10,360 nt of DNA from JACDBD01 sp050743385 (GTDB lineage Bacteria > Actinomycetota > Acidimicrobiia > IMCC26256 > JACDBD01). Position 1 is the stretch's first letter. Every line of letters begins with the position of its first letter. The stretch is taken from NCBI GenBank assembly GCA_050743385.1, contig JBOGFJ010000250.1, forward strand, positions 1 through 10,360. Direction: 5' to 3'. The notes under the pieces were generated by a model. The model saw only the letters and a program-made list of their open reading frames with translations. It did not search any database and was not told the DNA's origin. This document shows, one piece after another, positions 1 through 5,712 of this stretch. Made by a program: the position numbers and the translations under genes.

Positions 1-1
1 G

Positions 2-784
2 TCACACACCGTCTGCGGCGAGACCGCGCTGATCCTGCCGTGCCTCGGCCGAACCGAGACCGATGCGCAGGCGGGCGGGCCCCAGACGGTGACGGTCGAA
101 GACTCGATGGGCGTCGTGCACCGATCCGAGGGGCGGCTGCCGCCCGCGTCCGACGACCTGCGGAGCGAGGTCGCCATCGTCTGCGGCCTCGGCCGGCGGG
201 CGCTCGACCCGACGTCGGGCCTCGACTGGGACGCGTTCGAGCGTGACTACGACGCGATCCGCACCCGCATCGAGCGGGTCGTGCCCGGCTTCGAGCGCTT
301 CAACGAACGCGTGCGCGACGACGAGGGCTTCGTGCTGCCCAACCCGGCCCGAGACGAGCGGCGCTTCCCGACAGCCACGGGCCGGGCGAGCTTCACCTGC
401 AACGACCTCGACGTCGTGGAGGTGCCGGAACGCCGGCTGCTGCTCCAGACCGTCCGGTCGCACGACCAGTACAACACCACGATCTACGGCCACGACGACC
501 GCTACCGCGGCATCCGCCACGGTCGCCGGGTCGTGTTCGTGCACCGCGACGACCTCGACGCGCTCGGCATCGCCGACGGCGCCGCCGTCGACATCGTGAG
601 CGAGTTCGTCGACGGCGTCGAGCGCCGGGCGAGCGGATTCCGAGCTGTCGCCTACTCCGTCGCCCGCGGCACGTGCGCGGCGTACTTCCCCGAGGCGAAC
701 GTGCTCGTGCCCCTCGACAGCACCGCCGAGGTGTCCAACACGCCGACGTCGAAGTCGGTGGTGGTGCGACTGGAGACGCGATGA
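2..784 (+). CDS. FdhF/YdeP-type molybdopterin oxidoreductase, C-terminal part (5' end outside window)
   Basis: This is the C-terminal 260 residues of a formate-dehydrogenase-like molybdopterin oxidoreductase of the FdhF/YdeP family. The frame is open from base 2, so the start and the N-terminal cofactor-binding domains lie upstream. Visible family features are ILPCLGRTE near residue 12, a region ending in the NERV...GFVLPNPARDERR stretch, then the molydopterin-dinucleotide-binding C-terminal domain with HDQYNTTIYGHDDRYRGI, RRVVFVHRDDL, and a closing VLVPLDS...SNTPTSKSVVVRLE. These belong to the YdeP branch rather than classical respiratory FdhA/FdnG. Enzymes of this family carry a bis-MGD molybdenum cofactor and are probably cytoplasmic; the physiological substrate of YdeP-type members is not firmly established, so formate is only a default guess. 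The stop overlaps the fdhD start (ATGA, 781-784), implying one operon and translational coupling. The residue that ligates molybdenum is outside the window. Confidence 0.9.
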   Translation, partial: SHTVCGETALILPCLGRTETDAQAGGPQTVTVEDSMGVVHRSEGRLPPASDDLRSEVAIVCGLGRRALDPTSGLDWDAFERDYDAIRTRIERVVPGFERFNERVRDDEGFVLPNPARDERRFPTATGRASFTCNDLDVVEVPERRLLLQTVRSHDQYNTTIYGHDDRYRGIRHGRRVVFVHRDDLDALGIADGAAVDIVSEFVDGVERRASGFRAVAYSVARGTCAAYFPEANVLVPLDSTAEVSNTPTSKSVVVRLETR

Positions 785-1611
785 GCCGCCGATCGTCGGC
801 GTCTTCTCCGATCGTTGCCGTCCGATCGGGCCGACAGCGGCAACGCCCCGACCGCCTCGCAACCGAGGAGCCGCTCGAGATCCGCGTCGCCGGCCCCCGC
901 CAAGACGCCGTGAGCGCGAGCGTCACCATGCGGACACCGGGTCACGACTTCGAGCTCGCCGCCGGCTTCCTCTTCGCCGAGGGCCTCATCGGTGCCCGCG
1001 ACGTGCGCGCCATCCGCCATTGTGGCGACACCGCCAACGGCCACCCTCACGAGAACGTCGTGACGGTCGAGTTGCGTCGCCCGGTCGATCCCGCGGTGTT
1101 CACCCGCCGGTTCGCCGCCACCGCCGCGTGCGGGGTGTGCGGGAAGGCGACCCTCGACGACCTCGCCGTGCGCTGCGAGCCCGTCGGCGCGGGGCCGACG
1201 ATCCCGGTCTCGCGGCTCGCCGTCCTCGGCGATCGGTTGCGTTCCCGACAATCCGTGTTCGACCGTACCGGCGGTCTCCATGCCGCCGGCCTCTTCGACG
1301 CCGAGGCCGAGCTCCTCGTCGTGCGCGAAGACATCGGCCGCCACAACGCCGTCGACAAGATCATCGGCCGGGCACTGCTCGACGACGACCTGCCGCTCGC
1401 CGACCGGGTGCTGATGGTGTCGGGGCGGCTCGGCTACGAGATCACCCAGAAGGCCGCCGCCGCGGCCATCCCGGTGGTAGCGGCGGTATCGGCGCCGTCG
1501 ACGCTGGCGGTCGAGACCGCGGAGCGCTTCGGCATGACGCTCGTCGGCTTCCTCCGGGGCGAGAACTTCAACGTGTACTCCCACGCCGAGCGCCTGCGGT
1601 TCGACTCCTGA
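781..1611 (+). CDS. fdhD: Formate dehydrogenase accessory sulfurtransferase FdhD
   Basis: FdhD (FdhD/NarQ family) moves sulfur from a cysteine desulfurase to the bis-MGD molybdenum cofactor, which is needed for activity of formate-dehydrogenase-type enzymes; it acts in the cytoplasm. The 276-residue product has family length. Visible motifs: TEEPLEIRV (28-36), FELAAGFLFAEGLI (57-70), the sulfur-carrying CGVCGK with Cys117 and Cys120, DRTGGLHAAGLFD (161-173), VREDIGRHNAVDKIIG (181-196), SGRLGYEITQKAA (214-226) and GFLRGENFNVYSH (256-268). The ATG at 781 is chosen because it overlaps the stop of the upstream molybdoenzyme gene (ATGA) and gives a normal N-terminus; the frame is open back to 673 but that would place it deep inside the upstream gene. 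The pairing strongly suggests that this FdhD serves the adjacent enzyme. The arginine-rich first 25 residues look unstructured. Confidence 0.96.
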   Translation: MSRRSSASSPIVAVRSGRQRQRPDRLATEEPLEIRVAGPRQDAVSASVTMRTPGHDFELAAGFLFAEGLIGARDVRAIRHCGDTANGHPHENVVTVELRRPVDPAVFTRRFAATAACGVCGKATLDDLAVRCEPVGAGPTIPVSRLAVLGDRLRSRQSVFDRTGGLHAAGLFDAEAELLVVREDIGRHNAVDKIIGRALLDDDLPLADRVLMVSGRLGYEITQKAAAAAIPVVAAVSAPSTLAVETAERFGMTLVGFLRGENFNVYSHAERLRFDS

Positions 1612-1670
1612 CTCGTCACCACTCTCGTCTCGTCACCACTCTCGTCACCACTCTCGTCTCGTCACCAACT
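1612..1670. repeat. 29-bp tandem duplication built from CTCGTCACCACT
   Basis: Directly after the fdhD stop codon a 29-bp unit occurs twice (1612-1640 and 1641-1670), the second copy carrying one extra A near its end. Each copy is itself made of two CTCGTCACCACT words separated by CTCGT, so the 12-mer appears four times (starts 1612, 1629, 1641, 1658). It is too short and spacerless for a CRISPR. It is most simply a replication-slippage product in the intergenic 3' region; any binding function is unproven. Confidence 0.9.
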
Positions 1671-1675
1671 CTCTC

Positions 1676-1722
1676 GCGTTGGGTCGTTTTCGCGGTTCAT
1701 GACCGACATTTCGACCCAACGC
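1676..1722. terminator. Inverted repeat between convergent genes, probable bidirectional terminator
   Basis: GCGTTGGGTCG (1676-1686) and CGACCCAACGC (1712-1722) are perfect 11-bp inverted arms with a 25-nt loop. The loop holds a small CGGT/ACCG hairpin (1693-1705). The structure lies between the fdhD stop (1611) and the acyl-CoA dehydrogenase stop (1733, opposite strand). The left arm is followed by TTTT within the loop, but neither outer flank has a U-tract, so termination would be of the tract-less type often assumed for GC-rich actinobacteria. Its position between convergent stops is the main support. Confidence 0.65.
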
Positions 1723-1732
1723 TCGGAAGCGG

Positions 1733-2887
1733 CTAGCGCACCGGCAGTCCGAGACCGCGGCTGATGACGAGACGCTGGATCTCGCTCGTGCCCTCGCCGA
1801 TCTCGAGGACCTTGGCGTCGCGGTAGAAGCGGCTCACCGGCGTCTCGTCGACGTAGCCGTAGCCACCGAAGATCTGGGTCGCGTGCCGGGACGCGTCGAC
1901 GGCGGCTTCGGTGGCGTGCAGCTTGGCCATGGCCGCCACCTGCCGGTAGGGCCGTCCCGTGTCCTTGAGCCAGGCGGCCTTGTAGGTCAGCAGGCGCGCC
2001 GTCTCGGTCATGACTGCCAGATCGGCGCACCGGAACGCCACACCCTGGTTGGCCCCGATCGGAGCCCCGAACGCGGAGCGCTCGCCCGCGTACGCGACGC
2101 TGTGCTCGAGGCAGCCCTGGGCGAGACCGACCGCGAGCGCGGCGATCGCGATGCGCCCGTCGTCGAGGATGGCGAGGAACTGGCGCAAGCCCGCGCCGCG
2201 CTCGCCCAGGGTGTTCTCGACCGGTACACGGCAGTCGTCGAAGCGCAGCGGATGGGTGTCGGATGCGTGCCAGCCCATCTTTCGGTACGCAGGCTCGACC
2301 TCGAAACCGCGTGTGCCCGACGGGACGATGATCGAGGTGATCTCGTCGTCGGGACCGGTGCGCGCGGTCACGGTCACGAGGCTCGTGATCGGGGTCCCCG
2401 AGTTGGTGATGAACGCCTTGGCGCCGCTGACCACCCACTCGTCGCCGTCGCGCACCGCACGCGTGCGGGTGGCGCCGGCGTCACTGCCCGAATCGGGTTC
2501 GGTGAGACCGAAGGCGGCGAGCTTCCGTCCCGCGCAGAGGTCGGGGAGCCAGCGCTCCCGCTGCTCCTCGGTGCCGAAGTTGGCGATCGGCGTCGCCCCC
2601 AGCCCGACGCCAGCCTCGAGCGTGATGGCCGTCGACGAATCGACCCGGGCCAGCTCCTCGATCGCGAGGCACAACGTGGTGAAGCTGGCCCCCGACCCTC
2701 CGTACCGCTCCGGGAACGGCAGGCCGAAGAGCCCGAGCTCGCCCATCGCGAGCACCGCGTCGGTGGGGAAGCTGTGGTCGCGGTCCCATTGCTCTGCGTG
2801 GGGGGCGATCTCGCGCTCAGCGAAGTCGCGGACGACCTTGCGGAACGCCTCGTCCTCCTCGCGGAACTCGAACTCCACGTCACTCAC
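1733..2887 (-). CDS. Acyl-CoA dehydrogenase (FAD-dependent)
   Basis: A 384-residue acyl-CoA dehydrogenase of normal length. It oxidises an acyl-CoA to the trans-2-enoyl-CoA using FAD and passes electrons to electron-transfer flavoprotein. Visible: the N-terminal helical domain (FREEDEAFRKVVRDFAERE), the flavin/substrate signature AAFGLTEPDSGSDAGA in the middle domain, the RKMGWHASDTHPLRFDDCRVP strand region, and near the C-terminus FGGYGY followed by YRDAKVLEIGEGTSEIQR. The Glu of EGT (about residue 365) sits at the catalytic-base position used by short- and medium-chain enzymes. The GTG at 2887 is preferred because it gives VSDVEFEFREE, a typical start; an upstream GTG at 2947 would add 20 arginine-rich residues and run through a palindrome and hairpin. 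It follows the crotonase gene by 102 bp on the same strand, so the two are probably co-transcribed. Substrate chain or ring cannot be fixed from sequence alone. Confidence 0.93.
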   Translation of the reverse strand: MSDVEFEFREEDEAFRKVVRDFAEREIAPHAEQWDRDHSFPTDAVLAMGELGLFGLPFPERYGGSGASFTTLCLAIEELARVDSSTAITLEAGVGLGATPIANFGTEEQRERWLPDLCAGRKLAAFGLTEPDSGSDAGATRTRAVRDGDEWVVSGAKAFITNSGTPITSLVTVTARTGPDDEITSIIVPSGTRGFEVEPAYRKMGWHASDTHPLRFDDCRVPVENTLGERGAGLRQFLAILDDGRIAIAALAVGLAQGCLEHSVAYAGERSAFGAPIGANQGVAFRCADLAVMTETARLLTYKAAWLKDTGRPYRQVAAMAKLHATEAAVDASRHATQIFGGYGYVDETPVSRFYRDAKVLEIGEGTSEIQRLVISRGLGLPVR

Positions 2888-2904
2888 GGTACAAGTCCCG
2901 CCGG

Positions 2905-2931
2905 GCGGCCGGCCGCGAAGGCGCTCCTTCG
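2905..2931. repeat. 12-bp palindrome plus adjacent hairpin between crotonase and acyl-CoA dehydrogenase genes
   Basis: In the 102-bp gap between the crotonase stop and the chosen acyl-CoA dehydrogenase start lie GCGGCCGGCCGC (2905-2916, perfect palindrome) and CGAAGG-CGCT-CCTTCG (2916-2931, 6-bp stem, 4-nt loop). On the gene strand the hairpin contains an AAGGAG, a consensus ribosome-binding sequence, but it is 36 nt from the start at 2887, too far to serve it directly. The structures could tune expression of the downstream gene within the operon; no function is shown. Confidence 0.5.
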
Positions 2932-2989
2932 AGTCGCGTTGAAGCACCCCCTCGGCCCTGCTGCTACTACGAGCCCGAGGGCCTCGTTC

Positions 2990-3808
2990 TCACCGCGATT
3001 CGTCGGTTCGCGGCTCGCGAAACTGCGAGAAGTCGGGTGGGCGCTTCTCGACAAACGCGGCGTTGCCCTCTTTCGATTCCGGCGTCCCCGTGAAGATCTC
3101 GAGCGTCTCGAAGGCCATCTTGCTGACGCCGGCGGCCGCTTCCGTGTCGGCGTTGAACGAGTGCTTGAGCATCCGCAGCGCCGTCGGGCTCTTCTCCAGC
3201 AGCTCGTCCGCCCAACGCCGAACCTCGGCCCGCAACTCGGTGCCCGGCACCACCGCGTTCACGAGCCCCCAGCGCTCGAGCGTGGCGGCGTCGTACTGCC
3301 GGCACAGGTACCAGACCTCCCGCGCCCGCTTCTCGCCGAGGATGCGGGCGAGGTACACGGTGCCGAACCCGGCGTCGAAGGAACCGACCCGCGGCCCCGC
3401 CTGCCCGAACGTGGCGTGCTCGGCCGCGATCGTGAGGTCGCAGAGCACGTGCAGCACGTGGCCGCCGCCCACGGCGACACCGTTCACCGCCGCGATCACG
3501 GGTTTTGGGATGTCGCGGATGATGCGGTGGAGCGCCTCGACCTCGAAGAGCCCTGACTCGCTGGGACCGTAGTCGCCGGTCTCGGCGTGCTGCTTGACGT
3601 CGCCGCCCGAGCAGAACGCCTTCTCACCGGTTCCGGTGAGCGCGACTACCCCGACGGGGCCGTCGGCCCACGCCGCCTTGAAGCACGCGATGAGCTCCTC
3701 GACGGTGTGGGCCGTGAACGCGTTGTAGCGCTCGGGCCGGTCGATCGCGATCCAGGCGAGACCGCGGTCGACCTCGTAGCGGACATCTGTGAGGGTCGCA
3801 GGGTCGAT
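2990..3808 (-). CDS. Crotonase-family protein, MenB/BadI-like (probable ring-CoA hydrolase or hydratase), apparent ATC start
   Basis: A complete crotonase fold of about 272 residues. With position 1 at 3808, oxyanion-hole glycines fall in FCSGGD (65-70) and VGGGHVLH (113-120). The segment FGQAGPRVGSFDAGFG (134-149) and the following WYLCRQYD...GLVNAVVP are very MenB-like (1,4-dihydroxy-2-naphthoyl-CoA synthase), including the Asp of GSFD at 145. However, the loop after GGD reads VKQHAETGDYG and lacks the basic RG-type stretch that MenB uses to bind its substrate; it is closer to BadI, the 2-ketocyclohexanecarboxyl-CoA hydrolase. The neighbouring acyl-CoA dehydrogenase supports a catabolic role. 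The C-terminal EKRPPDFSQF is typical of this subgroup. Start problem: there is no in-frame ATG, GTG or TTG near the expected N-terminus; the first upstream one is about 75 codons away, inside the opposite-strand SDR gene. An ATC at 3808-3806, with AAGG six bases upstream, fits the homologous N-terminus. A frameshift or base error is the alternative. Confidence 0.85.
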   Translation of the reverse strand: MDPATLTDVRYEVDRGLAWIAIDRPERYNAFTAHTVEELIACFKAAWADGPVGVVALTGTGEKAFCSGGDVKQHAETGDYGPSESGLFEVEALHRIIRDIPKPVIAAVNGVAVGGGHVLHVLCDLTIAAEHATFGQAGPRVGSFDAGFGTVYLARILGEKRAREVWYLCRQYDAATLERWGLVNAVVPGTELRAEVRRWADELLEKSPTALRMLKHSFNADTEAAAGVSKMAFETLEIFTGTPESKEGNAAFVEKRPPDFSQFREPRTDESR

Positions 3809-3826
3809 GGCGTACCTTACGACGAG
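3809..3826. promoter_or_regulatory. Divergent start region with symmetric -10-like TACCTTA
   Basis: Only 18 bp separate the crotonase start (3808, - strand) from the SDR start (3827, + strand). TACCTTA at 3813-3819 reads TACCTT on the + strand and TAAGGT on the - strand, so both strands carry a TANNNT -10-like hexamer. On each strand the last T of the hexamer is 6 to 9 bases from the start codon, the spacing expected of leaderless transcripts. No clear -35 is seen on either side. The same TAAGG could instead be a ribosome-binding sequence for the crotonase. Function is inferred from spacing and symmetry. Confidence 0.4.
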
Positions 3827-4594
3827 ATGACCGCGCCGGGACCCGCCGAGCTCTTCGACCTGACCGGTCGCGTCGCGCTCGTCACCGGCGGGAGCCGAGG
3901 TCTGGGCCGGGCAATGGTGCTCGGCTTCGCCCGCGCCGGCGCCGACGTCGTGATCACGAGCCGCAAGCTCGACGCGTGCCGGGCGCTGGCCGAAGAGGTG
4001 GAAGCGACCACGGGTCGGCGCGCGCTCCCCCACGCCTGCCACGTCGGGCAATGGCGGCAGATCGACGGGCTCGTCGACGCGGCCTACGAGCAGTTCGGCC
4101 GGGTCGACGTGCTGGTGAACAACGCGGGGATGTCGCCGCTCTACGGCGACGTCGCCGCCGTCTCCGAGGAGCTCTACGACAAGGTCTTCGCCGTCAACAT
4201 CAAGGGCCCCTTCCGGCTGACCGCGCTGGTCGGTACCCGCATGGCCACGGGCGAGGGCGGCTCGATCATCAACGTCAGCAGCGTGGGTGCGCTGCGACCA
4301 TCGCCCGGCATCATTCCGTACGCGGCGGCGAAGGCGGGGTTGCACGCGATGACCGCCGGGTTCGCGCACGCCTTCGGGCCCGAGGTGCGGGTGAACTGCA
4401 TCGTACCCGGCAGCTTCATGACCGACGTGACCAAGGAGTGGGACCTCGACGCGTTCGCCGAGGCGGCGAAGCGGTTCGCGCTCGGGCGCGGCGGGGAGCC
4501 CGACGAGATCGTGGGCACCGCGCTCTACTTCGCCAGCAACGCCTCCAGCTACACGACCGGGACGACGCTCCTGGTCGACGGCGGTGTTCCTTGA
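3827..4594 (+). CDS. Short-chain dehydrogenase/reductase (SDR), classical type
   Basis: A 255-residue classical SDR, an NAD(P)-dependent alcohol/ketone oxidoreductase of the FabG-like group. Visible: cofactor-binding TGGSRGLG (20-27), NNAG (98-101), Asn124 in AVNIKG, Ser152 in NVSSVG, Tyr165 and Lys169 in YAAAK, then the PG motif (CIVPGSFMTD) and a C-terminal TGTTLLVDGG. The whole Asn-Ser-Tyr-Lys tetrad is present. Ser-Arg-Lys (45-47) after the second strand suggests NADP(H) preference. The ATG at 3827 gives MTAPGPAELFDLTGRVALVTGG, a usual start; there is only a weak purine stretch (ACGAG) upstream, consistent with leaderless translation. It diverges from the crotonase gene by 18 bp and could supply the 3-hydroxyacyl-CoA oxidation step between an enoyl-CoA hydratase and a ring- or chain-cleaving enzyme, but SDR substrate cannot be read from sequence. 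Its stop is 7 bp from the stop of the convergent PAP2 gene. Confidence 0.93.
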   Translation: MTAPGPAELFDLTGRVALVTGGSRGLGRAMVLGFARAGADVVITSRKLDACRALAEEVEATTGRRALPHACHVGQWRQIDGLVDAAYEQFGRVDVLVNNAGMSPLYGDVAAVSEELYDKVFAVNIKGPFRLTALVGTRMATGEGGSIINVSSVGALRPSPGIIPYAAAKAGLHAMTAGFAHAFGPEVRVNCIVPGSFMTDVTKEWDLDAFAEAAKRFALGRGGEPDEIVGTALYFASNASSYTTGTTLLVDGGVP

Positions 4595-4601
4595 TTTCCT
4601 C

Positions 4602-5381
4602 TCAGCGGTGTGACGCAGTGACTGGGATCGCTGCCAGCTTCTTCTTCTCCGGGCATCCGGTCGGGCACGCGTAACGCTTGTGGCCGACGTCGACGAGACG
4701 CTCGACCACGAGCAGGAACACCGCCCCGAAGACGAGGGACGCGACGGCGTCGGAGAACCAGTGGACACCCATGTAGACGCGACTGGCGGCGACGAGCACG
4801 ATCGCGGTGGCCGACACGGCCGTCGCCACCCACCACCAGAAGCGCCGGTTCGTAGCCAGGGCGACGACGGGGGGCACCAGCCCCCACAGCGCGATCGCGG
4901 CGAGGGGATGGCCGCTCGGGAACGAGGGTCCGTCAGCGCCGACGAGTCGGTCGAGGTCGGGACGCTCGCGTCCCACGCTGGCCTTGAGCACGAACTCGAA
5001 CAACGGGCGCGCGAGCGTGGCCGCGAGCACCAGCATGAAGAGGGTCGGGCACTTGCGGAACGCGATCAGCAGCAACACCGCGAGCCCGAAGATGACCACC
5101 TGGAGGCTGCCGAGGCGGGTGGCGTAGAGGAAGAAGGTGTCGAGCACGTCGGTGCGGTTGCTCTCGACCCACTGCTGGATCGGCTTGTCCCAGGTGAGCA
5201 GCAGGCGCCCGCCGGCGATGGCCGCCGCGAGGGCGAGGAACACGAAGACGCCGACGAGCGCCGGCACCGTGTACCGCCACCGCAGCAGTAAGCCCGCGAT
5301 CGTGGCGGGGGGGCGGTCGTGGAGGTGGTCAGCCGGGGCTGCGGTCGGGGTGGGTTCGAGCGGCGTGAGAGTCGGTGTCAT
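4602..5381 (-). CDS. PAP2-family integral membrane phosphatase
   Basis: A 259-residue membrane phosphatase of the PAP2 (phosphatidic acid phosphatase type 2) superfamily, which hydrolyses lipid phosphates or pyrophosphates such as phosphatidate or undecaprenyl diphosphate. The three signature motifs are intact: KASVGRERP (133-141), PSGH (155-158) and SRVYMGVHWFSD (200-211), giving the Lys, Arg, His, Arg, His and Asp catalytic set. Hydrophobic segments lie near residues 38-57, 92-108, 112-125, 161-177, 183-199 and 212-227. A proline/threonine-rich N-terminal tail (1-28) precedes the first helix. The short tail after the last helix carries a Cys pair (CPTGCP, 239-244) and a basic KKK, which is unusual. 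The ATG at 5381 is chosen over the open frame to 5516, whose extra residues are polar, arginine-rich and cross a palindrome. It faces the unknown operon at 5713 divergently. Undecaprenyl-PP phosphatase is possible but unproven. Confidence 0.92.
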   Translation of the reverse strand: MTPTLTPLEPTPTAAPADHLHDRPPATIAGLLLRWRYTVPALVGVFVFLALAAAIAGGRLLLTWDKPIQQWVESNRTDVLDTFFLYATRLGSLQVVIFGLAVLLLIAFRKCPTLFMLVLAATLARPLFEFVLKASVGRERPDLDRLVGADGPSFPSGHPLAAIALWGLVPPVVALATNRRFWWWVATAVSATAIVLVAASRVYMGVHWFSDAVASLVFGAVFLLVVERLVDVGHKRYACPTGCPEKKKLAAIPVTASHR

Positions 5382-5712
5382 CCAGCGGTCCGAGGCGAGG
5401 GGTACCTCTGCAGAGGGTACCGCGCCGGGTGACCTCTGCAGGGTTCGGGCGTCATCCTCATACCCCCGGCGTAGATGGCTGAATCCGCCGCCCGTGTGGT
5501 CACCAGAAACCCACAACAGCCCCCGACCGACAGCGGTGTCGCCCCTTGGCTCGTTTCGCCGAGATTTGGCCTATGGATGGGACCCCCCTCTCGGTGCCTT
5601 GTCGTCGCTAGGACTGGCGCAGGAGCGATAACCGCACGATCGGGGCGTCGACGCCATCGCTTCGGAACGACGTCGCGCTCAAGCTTCACGGGTAGCGAGC
5701 CGATCCCTCGAC
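5382..5712. other. Divergent intergenic region of 331 bp
   Basis: No credible gene lies here; short frames through it have no start context or family resemblance. It should hold the promoters for the PAP2 gene (left) and for the membrane-protein gene (right). The left end has the palindrome and half-repeat described separately. The middle (about 5540-5580) has a small CTCG/CGAG hairpin and a TATGGAT, but no convincing -35/-10 pair. No riboswitch or RNA gene is recognisable. Confidence 0.6.
5401..5441. promoter_or_regulatory. Operator-like near-palindrome and half-repeat upstream of PAP2 gene
   Basis: GGTACCTCTGCAGAGGGTACC (5401-5421) is symmetric about its central CTGCAG with a single extra G on one side. 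The core ACCTCTGCAG (5404-5413) recurs as a direct repeat at 5432-5441, 28 bp away. Both lie 20 to 60 bp upstream of the PAP2 start codon, where a repressor would overlap promoter or leader. An RNA hairpin in the leader is the alternative. The regulator is unknown. Confidence 0.5.

Noticed and set aside
2..862. 286-codon - strand open frame
   Set aside because: It is antisense to the molybdoenzyme and fdhD, Val/Arg/Asp-rich and without motifs.
1612..1670. CRISPR-like array
   Set aside because: Repeats are 12 bp and contiguous, with a recurring 5-bp filler and no unique spacers; no cas genes nearby.
2888..2947. Upstream GTG (2947) as start of the acyl-CoA dehydrogenase
   Set aside because: It adds 20 residues atypical of the family and runs through a palindrome and hairpin; the GTG at 2887 matches the family N-terminus.
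1883..3556. 557-codon + strand open frame
   Set aside because: It lies antisense to two well-supported genes; long antisense frames are expected at this GC3 and the protein has low-complexity Arg/Gly/Ala composition with no motif.
2990..3808. Annotation as menB (menaquinone biosynthesis)
   Set aside because: Core motifs match MenB, but the loop after GGD lacks the basic MenB substrate-binding stretch and the neighbours are catabolic; I left the symbol blank.
3809..4768. 960-bp extension of the crotonase frame on the - strand, suggesting a fusion protein
   Set aside because: The extension is the mirror of the SDR codons (and of the PAP2 gene end), with Arg/His/Gly-rich composition and no domain; the crotonase is complete without it.
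5540..5590. sigma-70-like promoter (TTGGCT ... TATGGA) for the gene at 5713
   Set aside because: The 20-bp spacing is too long and the site is over 100 bp from the start; not better than chance.
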